From Clostridiales bacterium (GTDB lineage Bacteria; Bacillota; Clostridia; Christensenellales; Aristaeellaceae): a stretch of DNA of 64,000 bases. Location: the NCBI GenBank assembly GCA_004554085.1, contig SFNY01000026.1:31753-95752 (forward strand). Reading direction: 5' to 3'. Position 1 is the stretch's first letter; every line of letters starts with the position of its first letter. The notes below the pieces were generated by a model. That model was not told the DNA's origin, did not search any database, and saw nothing but the letters and a program-made list of their open reading frames with translations. Positions 50,488 through 59,289 of this stretch are shown here, one piece after another. A program made the translations under genes and the position numbers.

Positions 50488-51155
50488 ACAGGATACTGAT
50501 CGTCGAGGACGACGTGGAGCTGCGCCAGCTCTTTGCGCGGGTGCTGGAGAAGAATGGCTATCAGGTCGTCGCCGCCGAGGACGGCGCGGAGGCGATGAAG
50601 ATATTGGGGCGCGGCTACGTGGATCTGATCATTTCCGACATCATGATGCCGGTGATGGACGGAAACGCGCTGGTGCGGGCGCTGCGGGAGGACGGGGTCA
50701 AGACCCCGGTGCTGATGATCACGGCCAAGTCCACGCTGGACGACATGCGGGAGGGCTTTCTCTCCGGCACGGACGATTACATGGTCAAGCCGGTGAACGT
50801 CAACGAGATGGTGCTGCGGGTGGGCGCGCTGCTGCGTCGCGCGCGGATGCTCAGCGAACGCCGCCAGAAAATCGGCGAGACGCTGCTGGAGTGCGACTCG
50901 CTGACGGTGAGCCGCGCGGGACAGAGCATGGTGCTTCCCCAGAAGGAATTCATGCTGCTCTACAAGATGGCGGCGTATCCGGGCAAGATCTTCACCCGCC
51001 AGCAGCTGATGGACGAAATCTGGGGCTACAATGCGGAGGTGGATTCCCACACGGTGGACGTGCACATCGGTCGCCTGCGGGAGCGCTTCAAGGACAATCC
51101 GGACTTTAGGATCGTCACCATGCGGGGCGTGGGCTACAAGGTGGTGCGCACATGA
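50484..51155 (+). CDS. OmpR/PhoB-family response regulator
   Basis: A 223-residue regulator. Receiver domain: EDD near residue 8, phospho-acceptor Asp in LIISDIMMPVMDG near 53, Thr in LMITAKS and Lys in YMVKPVN. The C-terminal winged helix has LPQKEFMLLYKMAAYPGKIFTRQQLMDEIWGY and DSHTVDVHIGRLRERF, ending VRGVGYK-like MRGVGYKVV. It is coupled at both ends by 4-base overlaps to the glycosyltransferase and kinase genes, so envelope lipid glycosylation and signalling are co-expressed. GGGGAGG precedes the ATG. Confidence 0.95.
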   Translation: MNRILIVEDDVELRQLFARVLEKNGYQVVAAEDGAEAMKILGRGYVDLIISDIMMPVMDGNALVRALREDGVKTPVLMITAKSTLDDMREGFLSGTDDYMVKPVNVNEMVLRVGALLRRARMLSERRQKIGETLLECDSLTVSRAGQSMVLPQKEFMLLYKMAAYPGKIFTRQQLMDEIWGYNAEVDSHTVDVHIGRLRERFKDNPDFRIVTMRGVGYKVVRT

Positions 51156-52180
51156 GGCGGAAGAAGCGCGGTACGGGCCTGGGCTTCTACTTCACCATGG
51201 CCATCTTCGGCGAGGTGTGCCTGTCGATTCTGGTGGGTGTGGGCCTGATCCTGGTGCTGAACCGGCTGTTTGGCGTGACGCTGTCGATCCCCGGCTTCAT
51301 CTGGGTGCTGGTGGCCAGCAGCGCTCTGGCGGGCGGCATCGCCCTGCTGCTGAACCACCGCATCCTGCGGCCCATCCGCAACCTGGGCAGCGCCATGAAC
51401 CGCGTGGCGGGCGGCGACTTCAAGCTTCGCCTCACAAGCCGCAGCAAAAGCGGCGACATCCAACAGCTCTACCGGGACTTCAATGTGATGGTCGCGGAGC
51501 TGGAAAAGACCGAGGTGCTCCAGTCCGACTTCGTCTCCAACGTCTCCCACGAGTTCAAGACCCCCATCAACGCCATCGAGGGCTACACCATGCTGCTTCA
51601 GGACACGGGCGAGGGCACGCCGGAGCAGCGCGAGTACGTGGAAAAGATTCTGCACAACACCCGCAGGCTCTCCAGCCTGATCGGCGACATCCTGCTGCTC
51701 TCGAAGGTGGAGAACCAGACCATCGCCCGGGAGGAAACGGAGTTCCGCCTGGACGAGCAGGTGCGCCAGTCGATCCTGTCGCTGGAGCCCCAGTGGAGCG
51801 CGAAGGAGACCGACTTCGACGTGGAGCTGGAGGAGATCAGCTACCGCGGCGACGAGCGCTTGCTGATGCACGTGTGGAACAACCTGATCGGCAACGCCGT
51901 GAAATTCAACCCGCCCAACGGGGCGGTGCGGCTGCGCCTGAGCCGCAGCGACGGCGGCGTGACCTTCACCGTGGAGGACGAGGGCCCGGGCATTCCCCCG
52001 GAGGCGCAGGGCCACATCTTTGACAAGTTCTATCAGGGCGACAGCTCCCACCGGGAGGAGGGCAACGGCCTGGGCCTTGCGCTGGTCAAGCGCATCCTGA
52101 ACGTCTGCGGCGGCGAGATTGCGCAGGAGAACCTGCCCGGCCGCGGCTGCCGCTTCACGGTGATGCTGCCGGAGAATTGA
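51152..52180 (+). CDS. Sensor histidine kinase (HAMP-HisKA-HATPase)
   Basis: A 342-residue membrane kinase, partner of the preceding regulator. Two membrane helices (about 11-35 and 45-66) are joined by a very short external loop, so sensing is probably intramembrane, as in envelope-stress kinases. HAMP (70-120) leads to the H-box VSNVSHEFKTPINAIEGY (His near 133). The ATPase domain has VWNNLIGNAVKFNP, VEDEGPGIPP, FDKFYQGDSSHREEGNGLGLAL. ATG overlaps the regulator's stop. Ends at a bidirectional terminator. Confidence 0.95.
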   Translation: MRRKKRGTGLGFYFTMAIFGEVCLSILVGVGLILVLNRLFGVTLSIPGFIWVLVASSALAGGIALLLNHRILRPIRNLGSAMNRVAGGDFKLRLTSRSKSGDIQQLYRDFNVMVAELEKTEVLQSDFVSNVSHEFKTPINAIEGYTMLLQDTGEGTPEQREYVEKILHNTRRLSSLIGDILLLSKVENQTIAREETEFRLDEQVRQSILSLEPQWSAKETDFDVELEEISYRGDERLLMHVWNNLIGNAVKFNPPNGAVRLRLSRSDGGVTFTVEDEGPGIPPEAQGHIFDKFYQGDSSHREEGNGLGLALVKRILNVCGGEIAQENLPGRGCRFTVMLPEN

Positions 52181-52196
52181 GCCGACATACAAATAT

Positions 52197-52235
52197 GCAA
52201 CCCCCGATTCCATGCGGATCGGGGGTTGCTTCCAA
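52197..52235. terminator. Bidirectional terminator
   Basis: Perfect 12 bp stem GCAACCCCCGAT (52197-52208) / ATCGGGGGTTGC (52218-52229), then TTCC; between convergent kinase and YibE/F genes. Confidence 0.8.
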
Positions 52236-52245
52236 ACAATGCGCT

Positions 52246-53382
52246 TCAGGCGGTTTCCTTCAGTCCGACCTTGCGCCCACCCGTGTAGGCGAAGCCCGCG
52301 ATCAGCGCGGTCAGCGGCGCGGCCACCACCAGGCCGAAGCTGCCCACCAGCGTGTTGAGCAGCTGGCTGGAGACGTATTTCAGGTTCACGATGTCGCCCA
52401 GCGGCGTGCCCTGACCCACGAAGTACATCAGCATGGACAGGTAGTTGCCCGAGTAGGCCAGCATCAGCGTGGTGGTCATGGTGCCCAGCACGCTGCGGCC
52501 CACCGTGAGTCCGCTCTTCATCAACGCGGCGCGGCTCAGATCGGGGCGATGGCCGTGAATCTCCTCCATGGACACGGACACGTCCATGCTCAGATCCATC
52601 AGCGCACCGGAGTTCGCCAGGAACACCATGCCGATGTACAGGCTGCGGGTGTCCACGCCCATGCTGGACTGGGCCAGCAGCGGCACCACGTAGGGAAGGT
52701 CGCCGCCGTCCAGCTTCAGCAGGTGGGTGAGCAGGATTGCGCTAAAGCAGGTCATCAGCGTTCCGGCCAGGGAGCCGAGGATCGCCACCAGACAGCGCTT
52801 TGTGAAGCCCGCCACCAGCAGGTCGATGATGATGGTGAGCGCGATCACTGTGACAAAGGCGGCGAGCATGGGGTTGAGTCCCTCCAGCAGCAGCGGAATC
52901 AACAGCTTCCACACGATCACCGCGCTGGCGACCAGCGAGACCATCGCGCCGCAGCCGATCACGCCGCCGAACAGGATCAGCGCCAGCGCCAGCACGCCCA
53001 CGGTGGTCAACTCGATGGCGGTGCGGTAGTGGTCGATCAGGGAGATGGTCAATCCGTTCGTCCCCTCCTGGAGCATCGCCCAGGCGGTTTCGCCGGGTGC
53101 GAACAGCTTGTCCTTGTCCAACGCGGAATTCAGGTAATTGTAGGAGCTGTACGTTTCGCCCTTGTGTTCGCCGCTGAGAATGGTCACCTGACAGGGCTGC
53201 ACGCCGTTGTAGGTGATGCCCACGGCGCTGAGCAGGCTGTTGTCCACCGCTTCGATGCGCACCTTCTCCCGGGGAAAGGTGGAGGTGACGTTGAGGTAGG
53301 GATCCGGCAGCAGGCAGAGCAGGCCGCAGAATGCCAGCATCACGAGGCAGAGAATCAGGCTGCGGCGGGTGGTTTTCTTCAT
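52246..53382 (-). CDS. YibE/F family membrane protein
   Basis: A 378-residue polytopic membrane protein. An N-terminal anchor (8-25) and an extracellular beta-rich domain (VTILSGEHKGETYSSYNYL) precede about seven membrane helices with the family pattern ELTTVGVLALALILFGG, LAQSSMGVDTRSLYIGMVFLANSGALMDLSMDVSVSMEEI and GRSVLGTMTTTLMLAYSG. This matches the YibE/F family; function is unknown. It lies 185 bases after the alkaline phosphatase gene on the same strand, with only a GC hairpin in between. ATG 53382, AGGAGG upstream. Confidence 0.88.
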   Translation of the reverse strand: MKKTTRRSLILCLVMLAFCGLLCLLPDPYLNVTSTFPREKVRIEAVDNSLLSAVGITYNGVQPCQVTILSGEHKGETYSSYNYLNSALDKDKLFAPGETAWAMLQEGTNGLTISLIDHYRTAIELTTVGVLALALILFGGVIGCGAMVSLVASAVIVWKLLIPLLLEGLNPMLAAFVTVIALTIIIDLLVAGFTKRCLVAILGSLAGTLMTCFSAILLTHLLKLDGGDLPYVVPLLAQSSMGVDTRSLYIGMVFLANSGALMDLSMDVSVSMEEIHGHRPDLSRAALMKSGLTVGRSVLGTMTTTLMLAYSGNYLSMLMYFVGQGTPLGDIVNLKYVSSQLLNTLVGSFGLVVAAPLTALIAGFAYTGGRKVGLKETA

Positions 53383-53418
53383 GGGTTCCTCCTGTGTGGA
53401 TGCTTCGCGTAGGAAATT

Positions 53419-53445
53419 GGGGCCGGCGCGCCTTGCGCCGGCCCC
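53419..53445 (-). terminator. Strong GC hairpin between phoA and the YibE/F gene
   Basis: Perfect 11 bp stem GGGGCCGGCGC (53419-53429) / GCGCCGGCCCC (53435-53445), no real U-tract. Probably a partial terminator. The remaining ~140 bases to the phoA stop show nothing else recognisable. Confidence 0.5.
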
Positions 53446-53567
53446 ACGTATGCAGTTCGAAGAGGTACTTGGTTGGGGGCCGCCCGACAGCGAGTCCTGC
53501 GTTGATCCCTGTTCGGGCTGCGCGAGGGCGCTGCGGGCCGGCGGGGGAGAGGTTCAGGCTGGAGGGC

Positions 53568-55046
53568 TTACTTTTCCAGACCCATGACCTCCATGGTGCG
53601 GTTGAAGATGTCGGTGTTGTCGTAGAGGCCGGAGAAGGCTTCCGCGCCCACGCCCGTTGCGTACACCGGAATCTGCAGGCCCGTGTGGGCGTAGGAGGTG
53701 TAGCTCAGGCCGGCCTTGTTGTTGATGATGTGGGAGACTGCCATGGACAGGGGCTCGTAGCCACCGTAGAGCAGGGCCTCCTCTGCGCCGAGCTCGCGGT
53801 CGGCCTTGGGGATCATGCTCAGCTCGAAGGCTGCGCGCAGGCTGTCGGTCTCGGTTTCGGTGAGGGTCAGATCCTGATCCGCCTCGATGGTCAGGCCGTA
53901 GTAGGTTTCGATCTGGGCCAGCGCATCCTCGAAGGTCGCGCCGCTGTCGCGCAGCTGACCGATGACCGCGTCGAAGTCGGTGAAGGAGATCTTCTGGTTG
54001 GTCAGGTAGGTGAAGTGGGTGTCGTAGGCGGTGGTGGCGAAGCCGATGGTCATGCCGCCGGTCTCATGGTCTGCGGTCACGATGATCAGGGTCTCGTCCG
54101 GATGCTCTGCGGCAAAGTCGATGGCGACCTGTACCGCGTCGCTCAGCGCCAGAGTCTCATGGATGGAGGTTGCGGCGTCGTTGGCGTGGCCGGCCCAGTC
54201 GATCTTGCCGCCCTCGCACATCATGAAGAAGCCGTTCTCGTTGTCCAGCACGTTGATGCCGGCCTGCACGAAGTCCGCCAGGGAGAGCACGTCCTCGCCC
54301 TCAGCAGCCAGGCGCTCGCGGTCGATCTCGTAGTGGATGGCCTTGGAGTCCTGCAGCACGGGGTTGATGGCCAGCACGCGGCCGGATTCGGCGTTCAGTG
54401 CGCGGATCTCATCGTTGGTGGTGGGGATGTTCCAGCCGTTTTCTACAGCAAGATCCATGATGTCGGCCTGCGGGTTCTCCGCATCCGCACCGGTGGGCTT
54501 TTTGAAGCCGCCGCCTGCGAGGTAGTCCACGGTGTCGCCGGTGATGCCCTGCACGGCGATCTCATAGTAGTCGTTGCGGCTGGGCTGCTTGGCGTAGAAG
54601 GCCGCCGGGGTGGCATGGTCCAGGGACACGCTGGAGATGACGCCGATCTTGTAGCCCGCTTCCTTCGCGTACTCGGTGACGAGCTTGAAGGGGGTGGTCA
54701 GGGTCACGTCGTAGTTGATGACGCCGGACAGGGTCTTCTCACCGGAGGCGATGGAGGTGGCGGTGGAGGCGGAGTCCGGGCAGAAGGAGGATGCATCGTA
54801 GGTGGTCACCATGCCCAGATAGGGGAAGGTGGTGAAGCTCAGGTCGGCGGGAACCGGGAATTCGGAGTCGGGATTTGCAACCGCGCCCTTGTAGTACTGG
54901 GTGGCGGTCACCTGGGGGTTGCCCATGCCGTCGCCGATGAACATGAACACATACTTCGGGACTGCGGCGGCCTCCTCAGCCGTCGCGGCGGGGATGCATG
55001 CCAGCGCAAGGGCCAGAATGCAGATCAGGGAAATCAATTTCTTCAT
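53568..55046 (-). CDS. phoA: Alkaline phosphatase, secreted
   Basis: A 492-residue exported phosphomonoesterase. Signal peptide residues 1-23 (cleavage after AATA). Family residues are present: FMFIGDGMGNPQ (metal Asp), CPDSASTATSIASG with the nucleophilic serine near residue 92, SLDHATPAAFYA, MCEGGKIDWAGHANDAA and VTADHETGGM (metal ligands), and AHTGLQIPVYATG (late histidine). It releases phosphate from external esters, with two zinc ions and usually magnesium. Length is normal. ATG at 55046; AAGGTGTG upstream. A Pho box could not be picked out in the 200-base region before it. Confidence 0.95.
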   Translation of the reverse strand: MKKLISLICILALALACIPAATAEEAAAVPKYVFMFIGDGMGNPQVTATQYYKGAVANPDSEFPVPADLSFTTFPYLGMVTTYDASSFCPDSASTATSIASGEKTLSGVINYDVTLTTPFKLVTEYAKEAGYKIGVISSVSLDHATPAAFYAKQPSRNDYYEIAVQGITGDTVDYLAGGGFKKPTGADAENPQADIMDLAVENGWNIPTTNDEIRALNAESGRVLAINPVLQDSKAIHYEIDRERLAAEGEDVLSLADFVQAGINVLDNENGFFMMCEGGKIDWAGHANDAATSIHETLALSDAVQVAIDFAAEHPDETLIIVTADHETGGMTIGFATTAYDTHFTYLTNQKISFTDFDAVIGQLRDSGATFEDALAQIETYYGLTIEADQDLTLTETETDSLRAAFELSMIPKADRELGAEEALLYGGYEPLSMAVSHIINNKAGLSYTSYAHTGLQIPVYATGVGAEAFSGLYDNTDIFNRTMEVMGLEK

Positions 55047-55200
55047 ACCGTAATTTCACACCTTTCATTTTGGTTCGGATAAAGCATAGCACGAAAAAAT
55101 CAGAGTCGCGTCAGGCTGGAATCAAAACGCTGCCAGCTCGTGTCAAGATTTGGCCAGATGACTTTCACGCAGGCATAATCAAACAAAAGCAGAAAGCGCA

Positions 55201-55229
55201 TTGCCTCTGCGAACGGGTTTTGTTAAAAT
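55201..55229 (+). promoter_or_regulatory. Promoter of the second MATE gene
   Basis: TTGCCT (55201-55206), 17 bases, TAAAAT (55224-55229), giving a leader of only about a dozen bases. Confidence 0.6.
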
Positions 55230-55247
55230 ATTGCCGGGTGAAACGAT

Positions 55248-56585
55248 ATGAAGGGTACATTATTGGAGGGAAACATCCGCCGCGAGCTGATTGCGCTGTC
55301 GCTGCCGCTGCTGATTGGCAGCATGCTCCAGCAGATGTACAATACGGTGGATTCGCTGATCATCAGCCGCTTTCTGGGCACGGAGGCGTTTTCGGCGGTG
55401 GGCATTGCGGGCACGATCATGAACCTGTTTATCTTCGTGCTCACCGGCTTCTGCACGGGTATTTCGGTGATTCTGGCGCAGATGTACGGCAGCGGCGACC
55501 GTGCGACGTTTCGTCGGGAGGTGTTCGCCTCGCTGAGCCTGGGAGCGGGGATTACGATTGTGCTGGCGGTACTGTTTCTGGCGCTGATGCGACCGGTGCT
55601 GGTGCTGATCCAGTCGCCCGCAGAGCTGATTCCCCACATTGAAGCCTATCTGAAGATCATCATCGGCGGCATGCTGTGTACATATTTATTCAATCTGTTC
55701 TCCAGCATGCTGCGGGCCATCGGCGACACCCGGGCGGCAACCTTCTTCCTGTTCGTGGCCGTGGCGGTCAACGCCGTGGTGGACTATCTGTTCGTGGGTC
55801 TGCTGAATCTGGGAATTGCGGGTGCGGCCTGGGCCACGGTGCTGTCCCAGCTGCTCTCGGCGCTGTGCTGCCTGGTCTACATTGTGCGGCGCGACCGGGA
55901 TTTGCTGTGCAGCCGCTACGAATTTCATCTGGACAGGAGCCTGGTGGGCCGCACGCTGACCTTCGGCTTCAGCTCCGCGCTCCAGCAGTCCAGCCTGTAC
56001 ATCGGCAAGATCTTCGTGCAGGGCGCGGTGAACACCCTGGGCACGCCCGGCATCGCGGCCTACACCGCCACCGGGCGCATTGAGGGCTTCGCCAACTCCT
56101 TCGGCACCAGCATGGGACAGGCGCTGTCGGTGTTCGTCTCCCAGAACTACGGCGCACAGAACGACGATCGCGTGCGCGACGGCCTGAAGGAGGGCCTGAA
56201 GCTGGGCGTGTGCCTGGGCCTTGTGCTGTCGGCGCTGCTGTTCCTCTGCGCGCGCGTGGGCGTGGGCGTGTTCCTGGCGGACGGCGAGGCGGAGGCCATC
56301 GGCTTCGGCGTGCAGTATCTGCGCCAGATCGCGCTGTTCTACGTGATGTGCTTCACCGGCAACCTGTTTGCGGGCTACTTCCGCGGCGTGGGCAGGGTCT
56401 ACATCCCCCTGGCCGCCACAACCCTGCAAATCTCCGTGCGCGTGGCGCTGTCCTACCTCTGGGCGGGGAGTCTGGGTCTGCGCGCGGTCGCCCTGGCCAC
56501 CGGCATCGGCTGGCTGTGCCTGACTGCCTTCCAGCTCACCATGCTCCGGTGCATCCGAAGAAGGCCGCGCCCTGCCGTGAGCTGA
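55248..56585 (+). CDS. MATE family efflux transporter
   Basis: A 445-residue transporter with about 12 membrane segments in two halves. Openings SLPLLIGSMLQQMYNTVDSLIISRFLG and the second-half GFSSALQQSSLYIGKIFVQGAVNTLG are typical of the DinF/NorM-type MATE proteins of Firmicutes, which swap Na+ or H+ for drugs or metabolites. ATG at 55248 in MKGTLLEGNI; the ribosome binding site is poor and the leader is very short, so expression may be low or leaderless-like. Divergent from phoA, ends at a terminator facing the GNAT gene. Not closely similar to the MATE protein at 10381. Confidence 0.9.
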   Translation: MKGTLLEGNIRRELIALSLPLLIGSMLQQMYNTVDSLIISRFLGTEAFSAVGIAGTIMNLFIFVLTGFCTGISVILAQMYGSGDRATFRREVFASLSLGAGITIVLAVLFLALMRPVLVLIQSPAELIPHIEAYLKIIIGGMLCTYLFNLFSSMLRAIGDTRAATFFLFVAVAVNAVVDYLFVGLLNLGIAGAAWATVLSQLLSALCCLVYIVRRDRDLLCSRYEFHLDRSLVGRTLTFGFSSALQQSSLYIGKIFVQGAVNTLGTPGIAAYTATGRIEGFANSFGTSMGQALSVFVSQNYGAQNDDRVRDGLKEGLKLGVCLGLVLSALLFLCARVGVGVFLADGEAEAIGFGVQYLRQIALFYVMCFTGNLFAGYFRGVGRVYIPLAATTLQISVRVALSYLWAGSLGLRAVALATGIGWLCLTAFQLTMLRCIRRRPRPAVS

Positions 56586-56602
56586 AGCGAGCTCATTTGC
56601 AT

Positions 56603-56643
56603 AAAAATTCGTCCGACCTGCATATACAGGTCGGACGATTCTG
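56603..56643. terminator. Bidirectional terminator
   Basis: Perfect 11 bp stem CGTCCGACCTG (56610-56620) / CAGGTCGGACG (56627-56637), A-run before and ATTCTGT after, between convergent genes. Confidence 0.82.
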
Positions 56644-56689
56644 TCGAAGGAACGCATGATGGACGGAGAAGCCTGTTCCCCCGTCCGCA

Positions 56690-57208
56690 TTACAGCCGTT
56701 TGTCCAGGCACACCAGCTGTACGTTCGGAATACCGTTGAATTCGCAGGGCACGATGCAGGCCTCCCGGTAGCCCAGCTTCCTGTACAGCGCCCGGGCGGC
56801 ATGGTTTACGGCGTTGGTGTCCATGCGCAGATAGGGACAGCCCCGGTCCCGGGCACAGTCCTCATAATAATGCACGAACTTCGTGCCGTAACCACGGCCT
56901 CCGAAGCGCGGCGAGACCACCAGCGTGTGCAGCACCAGCACCTCATCCGGCGGCGCGTCGAAGCTCCAGCTTGCGCCGTCGTACTCCGGGCCCTGATGCT
57001 GGTTGATGCGCGCGGCGGCGACGATCCCGCCGTCCTTAATTTCCACGTACATGTCGCCCAGTTGGATGGCGGCCTCAGCGGTGGCGCGGGTGGGGTACAC
57101 GCCGCGAATCCAGCCGATCGACGCGCGCCCGGCCTCGATTTCGCTGTGAATTTCGTCGTAGATTTCAGTGATGGCGTTCAGATCGCCCATTTCAGCCCTT
57201 CGGAACAT
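56690..57208 (-). CDS. GNAT family N-acetyltransferase
   Basis: A 172-residue acetyltransferase. The acetyl-CoA loop is VVSPRFGGRGYGTKFVHYYED (R/Q-x-x-G-x-G/A near residue 110), preceded by VLVLHTLVV and followed by LRMDTNAVNHAARALYRKLGY, all GNAT landmarks. Substrate unknown. Start at 57208 (MFRRAEMGDL) is chosen because GGAGG lies seven bases upstream; the Shine-Dalgarno and start region overlap the rluF stop, so it is translationally coupled to rluF. The long open frame upstream is inside rluF. Confidence 0.87.
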   Translation of the reverse strand: MFRRAEMGDLNAITEIYDEIHSEIEAGRASIGWIRGVYPTRATAEAAIQLGDMYVEIKDGGIVAAARINQHQGPEYDGASWSFDAPPDEVLVLHTLVVSPRFGGRGYGTKFVHYYEDCARDRGCPYLRMDTNAVNHAARALYRKLGYREACIVPCEFNGIPNVQLVCLDKRL

Positions 57209-57210
57209 GC

Positions 57211-57966
57211 TCATTCCTCCAAATTCTGCATCGCTGCGGGCAGGTTCGAGGAATCCCGGATGGACGCAAGCAGCCCACCCAACTCCGCCTGCGTAAGCTC
57301 CCGCCACTGTCCGCTCTGTAGCGAGCCGATGCGGATGTTGTTGATGCGCACGCGCCGCAATTTTTGCACATTGTAGCCCAGCGCCTCGCACATCCTGCGA
57401 ATCTGGCGGTTCAGGCCCTGCACCAGCACCAGGTTGAAGGAGCGCGCGCCGGTTCTGCGCAGCTTGCAGGGCAGGGTTGTGGTGCCGAGGATCTCCACGC
57501 CGGACATCATTTTCTCCATGAACTCCCGGGTGAGGGGCTTGTCCACCTCAACTTCGTACTCCTTCTCATGCCCACCGGCGGCGCGCAGCAGGCGGTTGAC
57601 GATCTCGCCGTCGCTGGTGAGCAGCAGCAGGCCCTCGCTGTCCTTGTCCAGCCGTCCCACCGGGAAGATGCGGATGGGGTAGTTTACGTAGTCCACCACG
57701 TTCATCGGCTCCCGTGGGTCGGCGGTGCACACGATGCCCCGGGGCTTGTTCAGGATGATGTACACCTTTTCGCCCCGACCGGACAGCGCGTGGCCGTCGC
57801 ACACCACCCGCATGCCGCGCTGCACCCGGTCGCCCAGCGCGCCTACGCGGCCGTCGATGGTCACGCGGCCCTCCTGAATCAGGCGGTCGGCCTCCCGTCG
57901 GGAGCAGTAGCCGCTGTCGGCGATGAATTTGTTCAGGCGCTTGCCCTGCGCTTCGTTGCTCTGCAA
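57211..57966 (-). CDS. rluF: 23S rRNA pseudouridine synthase, RluF-like
   Basis: A 251-residue enzyme that makes pseudouridine in 23S rRNA (position 2604 in E. coli). S4 domain RLNKFIADSGYCSRREADRLIQEG at 9-32, then LNKPRGIVCT, the catalytic GRLDKDSEGLLLLTSDGEIVNRLLRA (Asp near 105), KEYEVEVDKPLTREFMEKM, and VQGLNRQIRRMCEALGYNVQKL. This pattern follows RluF more closely than RluB. Start is TTG at 57966, seven bases after GAGGG. Good promoter upstream. The GNAT gene downstream is coupled. Confidence 0.9.
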   Translation of the reverse strand: MQSNEAQGKRLNKFIADSGYCSRREADRLIQEGRVTIDGRVGALGDRVQRGMRVVCDGHALSGRGEKVYIILNKPRGIVCTADPREPMNVVDYVNYPIRIFPVGRLDKDSEGLLLLTSDGEIVNRLLRAAGGHEKEYEVEVDKPLTREFMEKMMSGVEILGTTTLPCKLRRTGARSFNLVLVQGLNRQIRRMCEALGYNVQKLRRVRINNIRIGSLQSGQWRELTQAELGGLLASIRDSSNLPAAMQNLEE

Positions 57967-57995
57967 GAAAATCCCTCTTTCGATGCGTTTTTTCC

Positions 57996-58024
57996 ATTAT
58001 AGCACGCTCTGCCGCGCTGGACAA
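57996..58024 (-). promoter_or_regulatory. Promoter of rluF
   Basis: Minus strand TTGTCC (58019-58024), 17 bases, TATAAT (57996-58001). Confidence 0.75.
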
Positions 58025-58076
58025 GTTTACACATGGGCGCTAAACTTTAAATCAGTATATGTTTGGGAGGAAGCCT

Positions 58077-59246
58077 ATGGCCACAGTGACCCTACGCAAG
58101 ACCCGCGAAACCCGCGTTCGCGGCGGACATCCCTGGATCTATGCATCGGAAATTGAAAAGGTGGACGGCGCGTTTGAAAACGGCGACGTGGTGGACGTGC
58201 ACGACTTCCGCGGAAAGTTCATCGGCCGGGGCTTCTACAATCCCCAGAGCCAGATTTCCCTGCGCATTCTCACCCGCAACGATGAGCCCTGCGACCGCGA
58301 GTTCTTCGCCCGCCGTATCCGGGACGCATGGGAGTACCGCAAGCAGCTCTGCGATCCGGACAGCTGCCGCCTGATCTACTCCGAGTCCGACTTCCTGCCG
58401 GGCCTGGTGGTGGATAAGTATGCAAACGTGCTGGTGCTCCAGAGCCTGTCGCTGGGCATCGAGCGCATCAAGGACATGATCGCCGACCTTCTGATGGAGA
58501 TCGTGAAGCCCATGGGCATCTGGGAGCGCAGCGACGTGCCGGTGCGCCGCCTGGAGGGCATGGAGCAGACCACGGGTCTCCTGCGCGGCGAGGTGCCCGA
58601 TCTGGTGGAGATGCGGGAAAACGGCATCCTCTTCGGCGTGGACGTGAAGAACGGCCAAAAGACCGGCTTCTTCCTGGATCAGAAGGAGAACCGCGCGGCC
58701 ATCGCGCCGCTGTGCCCCGGCGCGCGGGTGCTGGACTGCTTCAGCCACAACGGCTCCTTCTCCCTGCATGCGGCGAAGTACGGCGCGAAGAGCGTGCTGG
58801 GCGTGGACATCTCCGAGGAGGCGCTGGTCGTCGCGAGGGAGAACGCCGCGCGCAACGGCTTCACCAACGTGCGCTTCGAGGCCCACAACTGCTTCGATCT
58901 GCTGCGGGAGTACACCGACGCGGGCGAGCAGTTCGATTTGGTGATTCTCGATCCCCCGGCGTTCACGAAGAACAAGGCGGCGCTGCAGAGTGCGCTGCGC
59001 GGCTACAAGGAGATCAATTTGCGGGGCCTGAAGCTGGTGCGCCCCGGCGGATACCTGGTCACCTGCTCCTGCTCCCAGCATGTGGTCACGGAGATGTTTC
59101 AGAACATGGTCAACGAGGCCGCCCGCGACGCGAAGAAGCGCATCCGCCTGGTGGAGTACCGCACCCAGGGCAAGGATCATCCGCTGCTGCCCCAGAGCAT
59201 CGAGACCAAGTACCTCAAGTGCATGATCCTTCAGGTGATGGAATAA
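58077..59246 (+). CDS. rlmI: 23S rRNA m5C methyltransferase, RlmI-like
   Basis: A 389-residue class I SAM methylase for a 23S rRNA cytosine (C1962 in E. coli). A PUA domain (1-75, RGGHPWIYASEIE) leads to a middle domain and the Rossmann methylase with VLDCFSHNGSFSLHAAKYGAKSVLGVDIS, LVILDPPAFTKNK and the catalytic-type cysteine motif TCSCSQHV. Start ATG 58077 has GGGAGG seven bases upstream (the 58059 ATG does not). Divergent from rluF: two rRNA-modifying genes back to back. The -35 of its own promoter is not clear. Confidence 0.92.
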   Translation: MATVTLRKTRETRVRGGHPWIYASEIEKVDGAFENGDVVDVHDFRGKFIGRGFYNPQSQISLRILTRNDEPCDREFFARRIRDAWEYRKQLCDPDSCRLIYSESDFLPGLVVDKYANVLVLQSLSLGIERIKDMIADLLMEIVKPMGIWERSDVPVRRLEGMEQTTGLLRGEVPDLVEMRENGILFGVDVKNGQKTGFFLDQKENRAAIAPLCPGARVLDCFSHNGSFSLHAAKYGAKSVLGVDISEEALVVARENAARNGFTNVRFEAHNCFDLLREYTDAGEQFDLVILDPPAFTKNKAALQSALRGYKEINLRGLKLVRPGGYLVTCSCSQHVVTEMFQNMVNEAARDAKKRIRLVEYRTQGKDHPLLPQSIETKYLKCMILQVME

Positions 59247-59253
59247 AAATTCA

Positions 59254-59289
59254 GACCCGCTGCATCAGCTGCAACGGGTCATTTCTTTA
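59254..59289. terminator. Bidirectional terminator
   Basis: GACCCG (59254-59259) and TGCA pair with TGCA and CGGGTC (59275-59280) with one bulge, then ATTTCTTT; between convergent genes. Confidence 0.7.

Noticed and set aside
52246..55046. Pho box upstream of phoA
   Set aside because: No convincing pair of TTAACA-like direct repeats was found in the 200 bases before phoA, so phosphate control is not claimed.
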